A stretch of 64,000 nucleotides of DNA from Crocodylus rhombifer (GCA_038503035.1 JAVSML010025226.1:769462-833461); one strand, 5' to 3'; counted from the stretch's first letter, positions 36,801-50,245 are shown. Numbers and translations are program-made. The notes: generated by a model from the letters alone, not told the origin.

Positions 36801-39800
36801 ATAAAATGAAGAGTCCTGTCAATGCACTGATCTGCAACATCCTGTTTGTTTTTTGTTTTTTATCTGTCCTGTGGAGGGCAGTAGTACTTGTTACCATCTT
36901 ACTGAAATAGGTATTTGAGTGAAATTTGGGAAGAAAAATTATTGAAGAAAGGGATTGTCATTATCCTTTGTATTCAGGCCCCCTCTACAGAACCATTACA
37001 TTTTCTTTCCACTTCTGAGAGCTAGGGAGAAATCATCACTGGGAGACTGAAAAAGAGTAGGGAATGCTAGTCACTACTAAAATGTAAGATAAAAGTTTAC
37101 ATTCAAAGCATCATAAGGCACAAACAGGACAGGCTTTGTCTAGTTCCATCTGAAAGGCTATTGATGTGACACTTCATCGGATAGGAAGTCTTCACCTCTG
37201 GTTGCAGAGGAAGAAAACTCAGGAAAATGCAGGTTTAAATTGAGTTTATGTTTAACCATGAGAGGATCATCCCAAACTCTCTACAAAGACCTTTCATTTC
37301 CATCTGGAATGAGTATACGATAACCTAGTCAGACCAGCCTCTCAGTCACCAATCAAAACACTGACTCTTGACATTTGCCTAATTATCTTTTCTCATCATC
37401 AGTCATCTCTTGAAGTCTTTGCTTCATTCAGATGCCAGGTATTTCCGAAATTAATCATGTCATTGAAAGCGGCATCTTTTCATGTAAATGGACTTTATTA
37501 TCTGGATCAAAAAGCCCCCCTTTTGAGCTGCAAAAGCCCATTTGTAGGGAAAGTGTCTGAAATCTGACATGCTGCCTTCTCAAGAAAGATTCTTAGTGGT
37601 GACCTCCCAGCAAGAGCTAAGCATCCGTCACTATGAGAGTGTGTGTGTGCTGCTTACACCCTTGGGCTGGATGCATGCTAATTTGCCCCATTGTTTCAGG
37701 GTGAGTGGCTTTCCAGTACTTACAAACAAAGCCTTTCTGCATAAGCCTCTGCGTACAATTATTTTATGTTCACATCATGCCATCATCCTATCTTTATTCC
37801 TGATATAGCAGGGGATGGAGGACTCTTTTGTTTTCTTGTTATACTGGGGATTACAGGCAGGATTTAACATGTTGGGAAGGACACTCCTCTTTCATTAAAT
37901 CTCATTTGACAAATGTTCAGGATCATAGGATTGATTAGTACTTTTCATTGCTCATCTTCATGCCTGTTTGAAAGCTAGAGCCCCCTTCAACTTAACGTTG
38001 ATCCAACAAGAAACCAATTTTCAGGAACGTTGTGAAGTGTTTCATGGATAAATAAGATAGAAATCCTTCAAAATGATGTCTGAACTTTAATAGAACTTAT
38101 TAGTTTGCTCATGTATTTTGTCCTAATGTATTAGATAATTAGCAATATGGTGTGTTTGAAAATACATCAGCCCTGACAGGACCATCCCATACTTAGATAT
38201 TGCTTTCTGTGCATGTGGTAACACATTTGCAAAGTTTTCACGGTGTTTCAATCTCATTGTATTCTCTTTAAAGCTTTATTTTGAGCTCAGTGTTAATGAG
38301 TGGTAAGTTTTCCTCTGCTGGCATTTTAAGGGAACAACATGAATTGCAAGAAAAAAATCTTTCCTTAAGTTAAAAATGAACATTGTAGCATTAGTCAAGC
38401 AAAGACACAGAATAGGAGGAGAACAGATTGGGTTTATCTTTTTTAGCCCAAGAACTCTAAAACAGAGTGGATTAGGAAGGAAACAATATTTAAAAAGAAA
38501 GAAAGGAAGAAAGAAAGAAAGAAAGAAAGCCTATCCCAGTCATTTGTTTCAAGAAGAAATTGTAGTCTTTGTTTCAGTGATGTAGAAATCCACAGTGATA
38601 TAAAGTAAGTTGTTCTAATAATTAATTGTCAGTACTGTTAAAAATTGTGGCTTATTTTTGCTCCGAATTTTTAGGCTCTGGATCGTGCCTGGTATACTGA
38701 AGAACCATAAACTAGCAACTGTACTTTTCCATAAAAATGTACATACTTTATCACAGCCATTGTGTTCTGTACATCACAAAGAATATGCCATAATATTAAC
38801 TCTGCCCTCATAGAGGTACCAGCCTTTTATCACCCTATTGGACAAATTCTACATGTTCACCTTAGCAGTTGACTTCTCTCCCCTAATTTTCATTCTATGC
38901 AATCATGGGGAAGTGCACACATCTATTTTTGGAGAAGGGGACACTGGAAGCCTCTACTCGGGAAGAGTTAAGATTGTGGTGTCAGAGAACCACAATGCCA
39001 GAGAACAAAGTGCCTGTTCTAATAGTAATGTATGTTGTCTTAAGTGTAGTAACAGAAGTATTATTGCTAGCCTTAACTTCTCATTGCCCCATTTTTAGGT
39101 TTATTGCAATGTGTAGTGGAGATAAAGTAGCCATCACTGATGTAGGATGCATTGTATTAATTATACATATTTTAATTCCTGTATTTATTTAGCATGTCAT
39201 TGTGGTAGCATGTGGAAGTCCCATTCATGGACCGGGATCCATTTGTTTTAACCCCTATACAAATTCAAAATACCAAGACACCTTCCACAAGGAAGAAAAT
39301 TTTAAGAAAACCCACCTCATCAATACATATAAAAAATTTCAGCCATTAATGGTTAACAAAGATATGAAGCTGCCTACAAAAAGTATTATTATTAATAACC
39401 TGTATGAATTTATTTTAATTATTGTTTTCAATTCTCAATTATCAGTGATGTCACTGATATTTTTGTGTTTTTCTCAGAATTTTTCAGTAGCACTGGTTAG
39501 TGCCAATGGTATATTATTCTGCAGGAGAGTGGCACTATGTGGCTTTCCTGTATCCACAGTGTGGTGTATTACACTTAAACAAAAAGCTGACTGAATTTTT
39601 TTTAAATTACAAAAAAAAAGTCAAAATTATGAAGTTGTTTCAATTTCACTGGATTTACCATTATAACTGCAATTTGGAATACACTTTTTTAAAGGTGAAA
39701 GTTTATAGACTCAGAAGTTTGATTTTGTTCGGTTGCCCACATATTAATATTGTTGTTGTTGTGTTCTACTCACATTTTCAAACTTTTTAAAGTTTTGAAG

Positions 39801-40980
39801 TGTTATCTGGGTACCAGAGTTATAGAATTATGCTCTTTTCTTTGTCCTGTGATGTATTTTTTTCCACATGAAGATTTGTCCGAAGTCCAAAAAAGAAAAG
39901 AATAGCTGCAGGAAAATTGATGGGGGGATAAGGGGGAGGACAGAGAGAGAGAAAGAAGGCCCAGTTATCATTCAGTGAGTCATGTTCAGTAACAAAAAAG
40001 AGAAAGAAGACAATGAAATTTCAAATTTTCATTATTTTTAATCTTTACGAAAAACCAAGAAAGTGTGTGTGTATGGGGAGGGGGAATTATGAAAGTCTTT
40101 GGTTTAGAAACATGGTCATTTTTGTTGAAAGAAGTTTGAATAAAAATTATGTTGTTAGTCAAAGGGACTGTGGCTGTGACCATTCTCCATGGCAGATCTA
40201 TAGATCATACAAAGGGTTAAAAGTTCAGGAAGATTTACTAAGCAGGAAAAATCCCTCCTAATTGATCTGCCTGTCTGGTGAGGAGGGCCAGCTGAAGCTT
40301 GTCAGAATTTGTATGAGCTGAATCAAGCTTGGGGCCCTAAGTAAAATACAGACACCTGGAGAGGGGAAGGGCTTGGTTGGCATATCTGCAACTATTTAAT
40401 ATTGCTCTCTTAAAGGTGGGTAGGGAAGATAGAGGGTCAAACAGTGCTAAGACTAAGCTTAAGGGATGTCAAATTGCTTTTCTATTGAAAAGCAACAAGG
40501 CTTAAATTCTGTTAGTTGTTCTTAATGGCATGATTTTGCGAGTCACTGCTCATTTGTGGATCTTGGTAGCGCCTCTCTGATGATTCAGTAGGCAGCATCA
40601 TTTGATGATCTTATCTCTAAGCACCTTACTTTACAAGAAGAAATAGAACTCTTATCAAGCCTGGTCTGATTTGATTTCAAATGAAACAGCTTGAGGCACC
40701 ATCCTCCACTGAGATCCTTTGCCTTTTCTTCTAATTATGAAATTATAGGAGACATTTAAAAGTCCTAATTCACTTCCTCTCTCCCCTCTTTCTCATCCCT
40801 GTCCCCAAGCCCACCCAGGTATGCATTCTGGCTCCGATTCTACATGTCATGTTGTTTGGCCCTGTATTTACAACATTAGCTTGTATGTCTAGTTTTGAAC
40901 CTTCTAGAGAATTAACAATATTCATGCAACAAAAAGGAATTCCACCATTTTTTAACTGAAAAAGTCTGATTTCTAGATGC
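33833..40980. other. AT-rich, repeat-poor non-coding DNA
   Basis: Over 7 kb without a recognised interspersed repeat, exon or RNA gene, apart from one microsatellite. Parts such as 37130-37560 and 40280-40760 look compositionally like conserved developmental enhancers: mixed, non-repetitive sequence rich in ATTA and TGA(C/T)-type sites. This is an impression, with no alignment available. The open frames are short and AT-driven. Confidence 0.4.
38491..38529. repeat. (GAAA)n microsatellite
   Basis: About nine to ten GAAA units with one GGAA interruption. Confidence 0.93.
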
Positions 40981-40982
40981 AG

Positions 40983-41079
40983 AGCATATCAGATCGTAAG
41001 GAAAGCAGGTCTGAGAGAGACCTCACAAAGTCATCTGGTCCAGCCTTCTGCTTACAGGATGGATGACTGGAATGTCATG
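40983..41079 (-). mobile_element. CR1 3'-end fragment, minus strand
   Basis: 'GAGAGACCTCACAAAGTCAT' followed by 'CTGGTCCAGCCTTCTGCTTA' is the reverse complement of the CR1 3' end ('...GACCTC..AGGTCATCTAGTCCAACC' type). It is short and diverged. Confidence 0.62.
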
Positions 41080-42024
41080 AATGGATTATGGCATGAAGTA
41101 AACAACTGAGGCCTGCTGCTATGCCATTTTATGCCTGTTCTGGCTCTTTTTACTTGTGCAAAGTGTATGTAAAATATTGAAAATACGAAATAACTTTGCT
41201 CAGGGGAGAATGAGTATACCAGGTGCAAACCAGCAGAGAATCAGGGCTTTGAAATTTAGGGTTCATGAGGAGCTGCAAAAAAATAAGACTGTGGCACAAA
41301 CAGGGAGCAAGAGAATAATCAAAGGACGTGCCTACCCCTAAGGCAGTGTTGTTCAGATATCCCAAGTTGGCTGTGAACAGAAGCAGTATAGCTGTGTTAG
41401 GTACAGCACTGGGCTAAGCTCAGCAAAGCTCTGGAGCAGCATTTTGCTAACCCAGCCACGGTACTTCTGGTTCCGAAGTGCAGAGCTATCTCTGAATGGC
41501 AATGCCTTGAACCAAATAGATGTATCAAAGACTCCAAACCTGACAATATTGAAGGGCTATTTTTAGTTGTGGGTAAGTTCCTACCAATCTGATTCCCCTC
41601 CCCCTCTAATAAAAAATGGGCCCAAGCTTGACTTTGTGTCAGGTTCAAACTTACTCCAGATTCAGAGATGTCAGTTTAGGAGATTTCGTTTGAGCTACTC
41701 TTCCTTTTTAAATTCCATTTTAGATTCGTGCCCTAGTCCATCAGAGACCTAGTTCATGAATAGAGTTACTCGGCACTACCATACTGACATACCCGTGTGT
41801 GTCAATACCGTTACTATTTGTGCAACTTTCAGTTCTATAGGCCTCAAGATACTACCCAGGGAAGTAACAACAATATAAAACAACAAAACTACCCTAAAGC
41901 CATTTGCCCCTCTTTATAGAAATAAGAGGTACTGAAAATAACTGATTTAAGTGATTTTGAATTGTAATGTTTTTTGCTCCTCTTTGTCTTCTCTGTCCCG
42001 ACCAGAAAGTATTGTTGAAACATC
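41080..42024. other. Non-coding DNA, no feature seen
   Basis: No gene or clear repeat recognised. Confidence 0.5.
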
Positions 42025-42027
42025 TTA

Positions 42028-42251
42028 GGGCATTTTTACATGTGCTCCAGGGGTTGGGGCACTTCAAGAGCCACTCTGATTACAGTGCTGTAGCGTCTCA
42101 TGTATCAGTGTCTGGTGCTTCAGATGAGATATGGAGGCTGGCTGAAGCACACTCATTAGCACACTCCAGCAGACTCATTTAATTGCATGTGCTCCAACAT
42201 GCTGTAATTACAGCGCATCAGAGCAGCCTCCCAGCACATTTACAGGCATTC
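42028..42251. mobile_element. 224 bp PIF/Harbinger-type MITE with TTA duplication
   Basis: The left end GGGCATTTTTACATGTGCT and the reverse-complemented right end GAATGCCTGTAAATGTGCT form the terminal inverted repeats. TTA flanks both sides (42025-42027 and 42252-42254), the TWA-type 3 bp duplication of PIF/Harbinger elements. Subterminal 'CCAGGGGTTGGGGCACTTC' and 'AGCAGCCTCCCAGCACATT' are partly inverted to each other. No coding capacity. Confidence 0.8.
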
Positions 42252-43790
42252 TTAGATATGTAGAAGAGAGGAGGCAGCATAATGCAGTTTGACACCATCT
42301 GACTTTTCACTGAATCTCCCAACCAAGTTGATGAGGGGTGATTCATTTAACAAAAAGATAAGCTGGGTTGAGATGAGATTCAAAGCAGTACATCCTTCTC
42401 CACCCCAATGTAGGAAACCTGACTGGGAAGGGGTATGGCTGGGACTCTGAGGATGTGCTGACTCAACAGCCTATACCAGTACACTTACCTTAAATGAAAA
42501 ATGTCCTCCGATAATGTAGCCCTAGGGATGCACAGTGGTAGAGCACTGCTAGAGGCACAGGGCTGTGCAACTTGCAACCCACTGCACTAGATGATGTGAA
42601 TCAAGTCTACTCAGAGAACTAGAGGAAATTTAGACAGAAAGTGTTGCCCAAGGTACTCCGATCAGGTTAGTGGCACCAGCAAAAATAGTTTTGCTTGAAT
42701 AGTTTGAGAGACAGGAAAAGCAAAGGACAGTAAGGAAGACTGCTCAAGCAGAGTATTTTAGCTTAATAATAATAATAAAAAAATCTTAGCCCACAGTCAT
42801 CTGCTCTAGGCAGATGAAATTTATAAGAGAAGGAGCAACATAACAGAAGAAATTGTTTATTTGTTTGTTTGCCTTTATAAAGCCCATTTGGGAGGAACAT
42901 CAGTGTATATACCATACATCAGTTATCTGGCTTATACCAGTTACACTGATGCTGTAGACGTCCTTTGTTAGAAATTAATGTGTGTAATAAAGTTTTACAT
43001 TTTTCATATGTTTTGAAGTATGTGGGCTATAATTCTTTTGACTGCATAATTACTTTTTGTACACAAGAAAAATGAGGTGCTTAGTCCTAAGTAAATAACC
43101 TCAAAGCAAACCAAGAATAACAGTTGCATCCTTTTTATCTTCTGGGTCTTGCACAATAAATATTTTATTAGAAACAAAAAAAAATTATATGTCCTCAATA
43201 TAATTTGGCTTAAAAAAAAGAAGCGAGCTCCTTCAGGATTGCATTGAGAGAAATCCTGAAGTTAAGTAGAAATACAGTGCACGTTCTAAATATGATGTTA
43301 TGATATGTGTTTAGAAATGGAGGGGGGGAGAAGTAGGGGCCAAAAGGTTTTTACATGGCTAATTTTAGCTGGGCTTTTACTTGCTTCATTTTTGGATCAT
43401 TTTGCACATCAAAAAACCCTGAACGTGATCTTTAGCACTGGCCCCTTTTAATGAGCACTAATCGATGATGGAGGAAAACCTGACTGATGTAGGCCTTATC
43501 TGCATAAGAAAATTGCACCCTTTTAACTAAGCAGCTGCAAAAGGCTGCATGAAAGCTCTTATTTCAATTTAAACCTAGTTTATTTTGATTTCAGAATTAC
43601 CAGTCTGAAGCACTCAAAGCCTGTAAGGTAGGCCCCAAAATTTGTAGGAGTTCTTTATAAGGAAAAAGCCCCCAATGATAACAACAGCAAATCTACCTGT
43701 CTTGTTTTGTCAACTTGCAGTTCAGGTGCTCCACCTTTTTTCTACACCCATTGGGACAGAGAAAAAGAAAATGTATTTAAATAAACAACG

Positions 43791-43816
43791 CCCCCCCCCC
43801 AAAAAAAAAAAAAAAA
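43791..43816. repeat. C10-A16 homopolymer junction
   Basis: Ten C followed directly by sixteen A. No source gene or retroelement body is visible upstream, so this is not called a retrocopy tail. Confidence 0.9.
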
Positions 43817-44086
43817 CCAGACTGCTGGGGTTTTCAAACGCTCTTTTGATTCCTGCAGCCAGGGCTGTAAGAAAAACACCAAATATTAATAGACTTGGGA
43901 CAAAAATCTGTGTGTTGGCAATTTGCAGTTTAGTTGCAGATGATTAGAGCTCAGTTTAAGTTAAATAAGTCTGTCTTAAACAGAACTTAAGGAGTCTGCA
44001 TGAAGGTTTGCAGTGGTTGAACTAAATCAATGAAAAAATTTATTTACCTTAAATTAAAGCAGCTGTCTCGTATTGACAAGGCTTTA

Positions 44087-44125
44087 GGTCCTGATCCTTC
44101 AAAGATTCGTGTATTTGCTTAGCTT
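44087..44125. repeat. Half of an ancient palindromic amniote MITE
   Basis: 'CTGATCCTTCAAAGATTCGT' followed by 'GTATTTGCTTAGCTTGAA' matches one arm of the palindromic repeat seen complete at 48575-48679 (arm type 'ctgatcctgcaaagacttatgcacatgcttaac', as recalled). Only one arm is clear. Confidence 0.5.
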
Positions 44126-44978
44126 GAAACACAGAAACCTCTAGGAAGGGCATATGTACTTAAGCACCTTCCTCAATCGCAACAGGCACATGGCTTTCCC
44201 ATTCAAAGGCCCAGTCTTGCATTATGCTCCATGCAACCAGACCTCTGTACCCACACAGGGCTCCCTTGTAGTCACACCACTCACTTCATTTCCTACCCCA
44301 AGTATGTGCTCATGTCTGAGATTGTCCCCGCTCCCCTCTCATTCCCCAAATAAAACACACCTTTTCATCTGTGAAAAGTTGAGCACCTCTTTAAAGAGAT
44401 AACCTATTTTTTTTAATATGTAAATAAAATTTACTTCTTTTGCTGACCCCTCACAGGGCCGTTTTTGGCCTGCAGCAAATATTTATGTACAAGCTGTAAA
44501 CCCCTGAAACTGAGGGGCTATAGTGGAAATGCTGACAGAGTGTTAAGAGGCCCTTAACCCTTGGTTTCAATGGCCCTGCTATAATTAAAGGCCAGTCTGT
44601 TATTTTCAATGGCACTCATCATGACCTTGACTCTATTTTTTAATTATGGTAGAACTTGTGAAGGGAATTATTACTAAGTTGTGTTGTTCTCTCTCTCTAA
44701 ATTCAAGCTTTATTAAACATGTGAACCACTGAAGAGGTAAAATTGGTCTAATCACTTTGCCTGCTGCTTCCCCCCAACCCCCCTTTCTAGACTGTAGTTC
44801 AAGTTTTACCTAAATCCCTAAGTCAAGGGAATGCTGCAATATGATTCTCTCAAGTCCCAGCCGAGCAGTGAAACTGGCTGTACAAGGTTAATGGACAAGG
44901 AAAAAAATGATATTTGGTTAGGACTCTTGTGGTTCAAATACAAATTAAAAACACTGGATCAAAAAGGAGATTTTTATT

Positions 44979-45005
44979 CTCTCTCTCTCTCTCTTTCTCT
45001 CTCTT
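44979..45005. repeat. (CT)n microsatellite
   Basis: Imperfect CT dinucleotide run with one TTT interruption. Confidence 0.93.
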
Positions 45006-47204
45006 TAAACCATCCCTGTCAAAAAGGCTGGTTGAATAGAGCCTGAGGAATGTATATTTAAAAATGTTTATCATTGTTATCTGTAGTGGTATGTAGCTTT
45101 CAGGTTGAATATAGCAGCTGGAATACATTTTCAAACCCCTTGCTTATTCCTAGCTCAGGCTTTTGTGATTGGGGAGCAAGCCAGTACAGTTGTGCAATGA
45201 TATGGGGCCTCTTCAGCTGCTGATCCGTGGAAACTGTGCAAGCTGCCTGTGTTCTGCTAAGTGTGAAAATGCCCTATCCCCATTGGCTGTGCAAAGCCTC
45301 ATTGCCTTTTCCCAGCTGTCCCTAGCAGAGATCTCTTCTGGCCCAGTTGCCCTAACTTAATGACACTGAAGTCATCAGCCAAGCATATTGAACATGCCGC
45401 GTTCCCCAGACATGGAGTTTTTTACAGCTTAGTGGATGACTCTTAAAGGGGCAATGCCCTAATGTACTGTTCCCGGGCTGACAGGCATGTTCCAGCAGTC
45501 CGGCACTGACAGCTGCTTTTGCTAGCCATTGACCTCCACCTTTCTCTGTACTGAGAGAAGAGAAACTGGCAAAGGTCAAAAATATCTCAGTAGCCATTTC
45601 AGCCTGACCCTTTTTTTTTTAACAAAAGAAAATAAACTCTGGATTTTATGGGGATGGGCCACCAATCACATCAGGCTCCCAAGGTCAAATTGGGCCTCAC
45701 AGAAAAAAATAATCCAGGATACAAAATACCTGCTCACTTTATAGGATTAGATGGAAGCTTTAAAGATAAATGGTTGGCATAACGGGACAATTCACCCTGT
45801 GATGTTGCATAAGTCTTCTGTACCTCTCATGTCCACTTAAGGGGACCTAACAAGTGCAGAAGTCTGCTGGCTGTGTGCACCAGGAGGAATTTTAGATGTG
45901 CTGATAGTCACCATTTCTCAATCAAATCTAGAAATTGCATCTAACACTGCAATGTGGTGAAGTTCAGGTGTGTTTTTTTTTAAATAGGAGTGATGAATTG
46001 GGCTTTGATGTCTGAATGACCTTTATGCTTGATAGCCTAGACAGCTGCAGAGGGCTTGAGCAACATGACTGGATCAGACCCTTAGGAAGTGCTTGTATAT
46101 AGTGCATTTTATGTCCATCCAGAGGGTGTGCAAATCAGTTTTTAAGGATAATTTTATTTTTCAAACATATAGTAAATTATATTTATTTTAATATTTGCCT
46201 ATATAGGAAGCAAACTACCCAGCCAAGGGGCACAGCAAAGTGCTCTGAATGATGGCTTGTCTGTATTGTTTATAGATGAGTAATTAGAGTTACTGCATTC
46301 AAGCTGTGGGATGGGGACTTACTAGCTTGATATTTATTTACACGACTCAGTGAATGAAACTGAGTTTGGAGCATAACTTATAGTGTTTTTAGAAAATACA
46401 GTTTCAAAGTATCCACAGCTTCTTTACATTGTATCAGATTATTTATCTTCAATACCATCTTCTTTTATTGAGATGCAAGGAAAATGTACTGGCACAGGCC
46501 CATGTATATAATTAATATTGTGTGGGCGAGGGAGGGAGAGGACTTTTAAATGGCTTGCAGTCCATTTATAAATCTCTCCTACAATGCTCACCCCTTATAG
46601 TTATGGCAAAATGTGCTTCACTACCCTTGATGTACCATCAGATACCCCCTGACTTTTCCATTCTATGATGTCATCATCACTGTAGATTTCTACATGCTTA
46701 TATATATTTAGAGCAAAAATGAAACTTTTAAGAGTTTTTTTTTAAAGAGATGGATATGTTGGTATGATAATAAATACGAATAATAGAACTGATAGATATT
46801 TTTCAATTTTCCTTTTAAAAAACTGATTTTTTCAGAAAACAAAATCTGACTCTCACAGCAATGTGAAACATGGTGTTCAGTCTCACATTTTTTTTCCAGA
46901 AAATATTCTCTCCCTCTTCTTAGACTCAATTAAAGCATTATTAGACTTCTTCATTTTTGAAAAGTGGTATAAGAAAAAGAGTAACAGTTTCAAGAATGAG
47001 TTTACTTATAATTGGAGAAAAATCATGAAATAGTGAGACCCTTTCACACAGATCAAAAGGGAAATAACATTTGTGCTTACCCTTTTTGTGCAAATGGTTT
47101 TATTTTTTCAATTCCCTCCAATACAGCAATTTCAATTCCTAGGGCACACAAAACTCTGGAATCCTGGGAATGAGCCATTACACACATGTTAAAGAAGTGG
47201 GACG

Positions 47205-47310
47205 CGCAGGATATATAGATTAAATCACCTGGCCAAGATACTGCATTAAGACAAAGTCTGGGCTGGGAGTAGAGCCAAGGTCTTTTGATTCTTAGTCTCA
47301 TGGTAGATGT
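47205..47310 (+). mobile_element. Possible MIR-like SINE fragment
   Basis: 'AAATCACCTGGCCAAGATAC', 'GGGCTGGGAGTAGAGCCAAG' and 'TCTTTTGATTCTTAGTCTC' follow the order of the MIR 3' half (gtgacttgcccaaggtcac, gagctgggattcgaacccag, gtctgactccaaagcc). Many mismatches make this uncertain. Confidence 0.45.
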
Positions 47311-48574
47311 CAATAAAAATCATATACAGAAAGCAAAATCACATGTCCCAGTACAATTTAGTATACTGTCAAAGGGGGTACTTGCTTATATGCATGAGGA
47401 CCACAGATATGGATCCAGGCGAAAGAAAGATGTTTGTGGGTTAATTAGAATACCTCAACTCCCTAGTTCCCTTACTTTTCTCTTTTAAGGATGGGAATTG
47501 CAAAAAGCCTGTTAGATTGGCACCTAATTCTCTTTTACTGTCCTAACTTCCTTATGCTCACCATTTATCTTGTGAACATTTACTAACTAAAATGACTGTC
47601 CTGTTATTTGGGTTTGAATTATTATGAGTTCATATAGTTCAATTATGAATCATATTGTTGTATCTAGCATGGATGCTGTTTCATACCTATGTCCTGAACA
47701 CATGGACTTGTGACAGTCTTAGTTATGGATTGCTTATTTTATCATTTTATCAATGATGTTAGTGCTTACTAGTCCTGTTGATAACTGTGTGCATTCAATA
47801 TATTATTATTGTATATTGCTTATGTATTGAATATGTATTTTTTGTACATCCATTTGCAACTGGCGTATTAGAACCAACACATTGCCTTTATCCTAAGTCG
47901 CCACAATACAGAAGAGAATAGAGGCACCTGACTTTCCCCCAAAGGGTGTTCAGTGTACCCGTATTAAGCCATCTTGTGGTGGGTATAACTAGCAAATAAG
48001 GTATCTAGTTTACTTGTTGGTAGTTTAAAAATTCTCCTGTGCTGCTGTTTTCTCTAGCAACTCTTTCTCCCTGTCTGTCTCCCATAGTGTACCAGTGCTG
48101 GGAAGGACAAGAATTTGCCTTGAGCGAAAGATACTTACACATAAAAAAGAAAATATGGACCTGATTCTTTACTCTGTTACGTCAGTTTTTACACTTCTTT
48201 GAACTTGGAAACAAAGCAAGTCAGTGGAATGGAATGCAGTACTAGATCCTTTGGAGTCCTTTTCTTTTCTATTGTATGATTGTAACTATTATGCATTAAG
48301 AACATTGAAAATCTTTTGTTAAAGGATCCTCCTTTTTTTCCCTTTTATGAGCTACTCAAAGGCAGATATTAAATTCTGGAGGACATCCCCTGTTCATTTT
48401 AAATCATTTCAATGTAGGTCACTATTCCCTACATGCCAAGGACGGATGCTCTGTGCCAGCTCTCACTAAACTAAAATGTAACCCAAGGAATCAATGGTGA
48501 TCAGCTAGGGCAGGTCTGGAAAAAGATATCATGATTCATGCTCGGTTATGACCTGGAACCTCTGCATTCTGACA

Positions 48575-48679
48575 CCAGTCCAACGAAGCACTTAACAGAC
48601 AGGCTTACTTTCAGGCTTGTGAGTAGTCCCCTCAAAATCAATAGGGCTACTCACATGCTTCAGTGCTTTGTGGGACTGG
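48575..48679. mobile_element. Ancient palindromic MITE, both arms present
   Basis: An imperfect palindrome: outer CCAGTCCAACGAAGCAC opposes GTGCTTTGTGGGACTGG, and inner 'CTTGTGAGTAGTCCC' opposes 'GGGCTACTCACATGCTT', around the centre 'CTCAAAATCAATA'. The architecture and words match an old amniote-wide palindromic DNA repeat that I recall from reptile genomes. Divergence between the arms indicates old age. Confidence 0.7.
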
Positions 48680-50245
48680 CACTACCACGCATAGTGGAGC
48701 AGCAACCACAACATTAGGCCGGGGACTGGAGATACCAGCCACTGCCTGCACTTTATTGAAGTAGATTTTATCTACTTTTTCACCTCTGCTTCGTTCTCTT
48801 GACAAAGCCCAAGAGTCAACGTGATTCATGCTCTTCAGTCTGTTAGATGCTTTCAAAGTTCCAGCCCTAAGCTACCACGTGCCAAAATAAATGAACAAAT
48901 TACATTTCAGTGTTTTGCTCACTTGGTTTGATAAACTGCCAGGCTGAGAAATTCTAACGGGTCTCTGTGTCATTCAGGTGAAAGAGCGAGTGTCTACTAT
49001 ATTTCTAATATGAATAAAACCCTGATTGATAAAAAAATTGGAGGCTTATTTTATTGCTTGAATTTGCACTATATTGAAACCTCGAGGTAAGGCTGTTTTT
49101 TACAAAGGGAATTATGTAAGCAGTTCTGATCTGTTGTGTAATTCTGTTTGCTGCCTGTTGTGGGGGGGGAAAATTCCAGCGAGAATCAGTGGGAGAGGCA
49201 AATAAAATTGTAGGACTCCTGATCAGGAGGTGATTATTAAATGGCAATCACTGGAGCTTTTTTCTTTTGTTTTTGTTGGGCTAGTGAACACAGCAGGCAA
49301 GAAAATCAAGGCTGAATTTTGTCATTGTCTGGATGAAGTCAGAGGGCTCTCAAGTCTCAGTCACCTAGGGGCTGATCCCAAAGCCCAATGAAGTCAATGA
49401 AAGGACTTGGCTATAGACCAGGCACTTGGAGGGAGAAATGCTCATGCTGGAATAAGTTCTAGTCAGATTTGAATGCATCTTACTTCTGTGGTGGAGAATT
49501 TTGAAATATGTCGTGTTGAGACATAAATGATCCCTCATTCAAATTATCACAGCTTGACAGCCCTGGAACTGATTTGGATAAAATGGATGGAATCCAGCCT
49601 CTCTCCCTTGACATTTCATGCCCAGAACACATGAGTAATCAGACTTTCTATAGAGATCTCCACAGGAGCCCAGAGAGATGACATCTACCTCACAACCTGC
49701 AGGCAGGCTGCAGCAGAGACTGCTAGGAGTACCATGGAATCAAGTGATTGACACCTCGCATGCCATGCTGGGTAAGGTGCATCTACATAATTATGAGCCG
49801 GCCATGCCATGATACCATCATAACTGACAACCTTGACTAGCCTGGCTCATAGGCACCCCCACCAATTGCTACTTAGCACAGCTCTCCCTCCAGCAGGGCC
49901 CTACTGAATGCCTTCCAGTAAATGTGACATAAATCTCTGTCCAAGACTTGAACCAAGCTTAAACTATTTAAACGGTGTTGTGTTTGCTGTTACAGACAGC
50001 TGCCTGCTGACACAATACAAGAAAGCTATGAAACTCTATCAAACAACAGTGCATTTCCAGCCTGGTTTCTAGAAGAAAGTGAACAATTCATAATGAATAA
50101 CTGAGCTAACAAATTTCACCATTACAGAAAGCCTAAGAGTTGATGTCTACTTTCTACTTTCTATTGTTGTTTGGAAAGATCACATATATTTAAGTGCATT
50201 TCACTAATAGCTGCTGCTGAAGCTGTATTACTTGGCTGAGACATA
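48680..50245. other. Non-coding DNA, no feature seen
   Basis: No gene recognised. Near 49368-49420 'GGGGCTGATCCCAAAGCCCA' plus 'ATGAAGTCAATGAAAGGACT' looks like another trace of old repeat, too short to call. Confidence 0.45.

Larger units (their letters stand above)
42255..48574. other. AT-rich mostly unique non-coding DNA
   Basis: No exon or RNA gene recognised. It contains a C10A16 run, a (CT)n run, half of an old palindromic repeat near 44.1 kb and a MIR-like fragment near 47.2 kb. Segments 43370-43630, 44450-44660 and 45150-45500 look non-repetitive and even in composition and are candidates for conserved non-coding DNA; this is an impression only. Confidence 0.4.

Noticed and set aside
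43791..43816. Poly-A as a processed pseudogene or SINE tail
   Set aside because: No retrocopy body or target duplication lies upstream; the C10-A16 junction looks like a simple-sequence tract.
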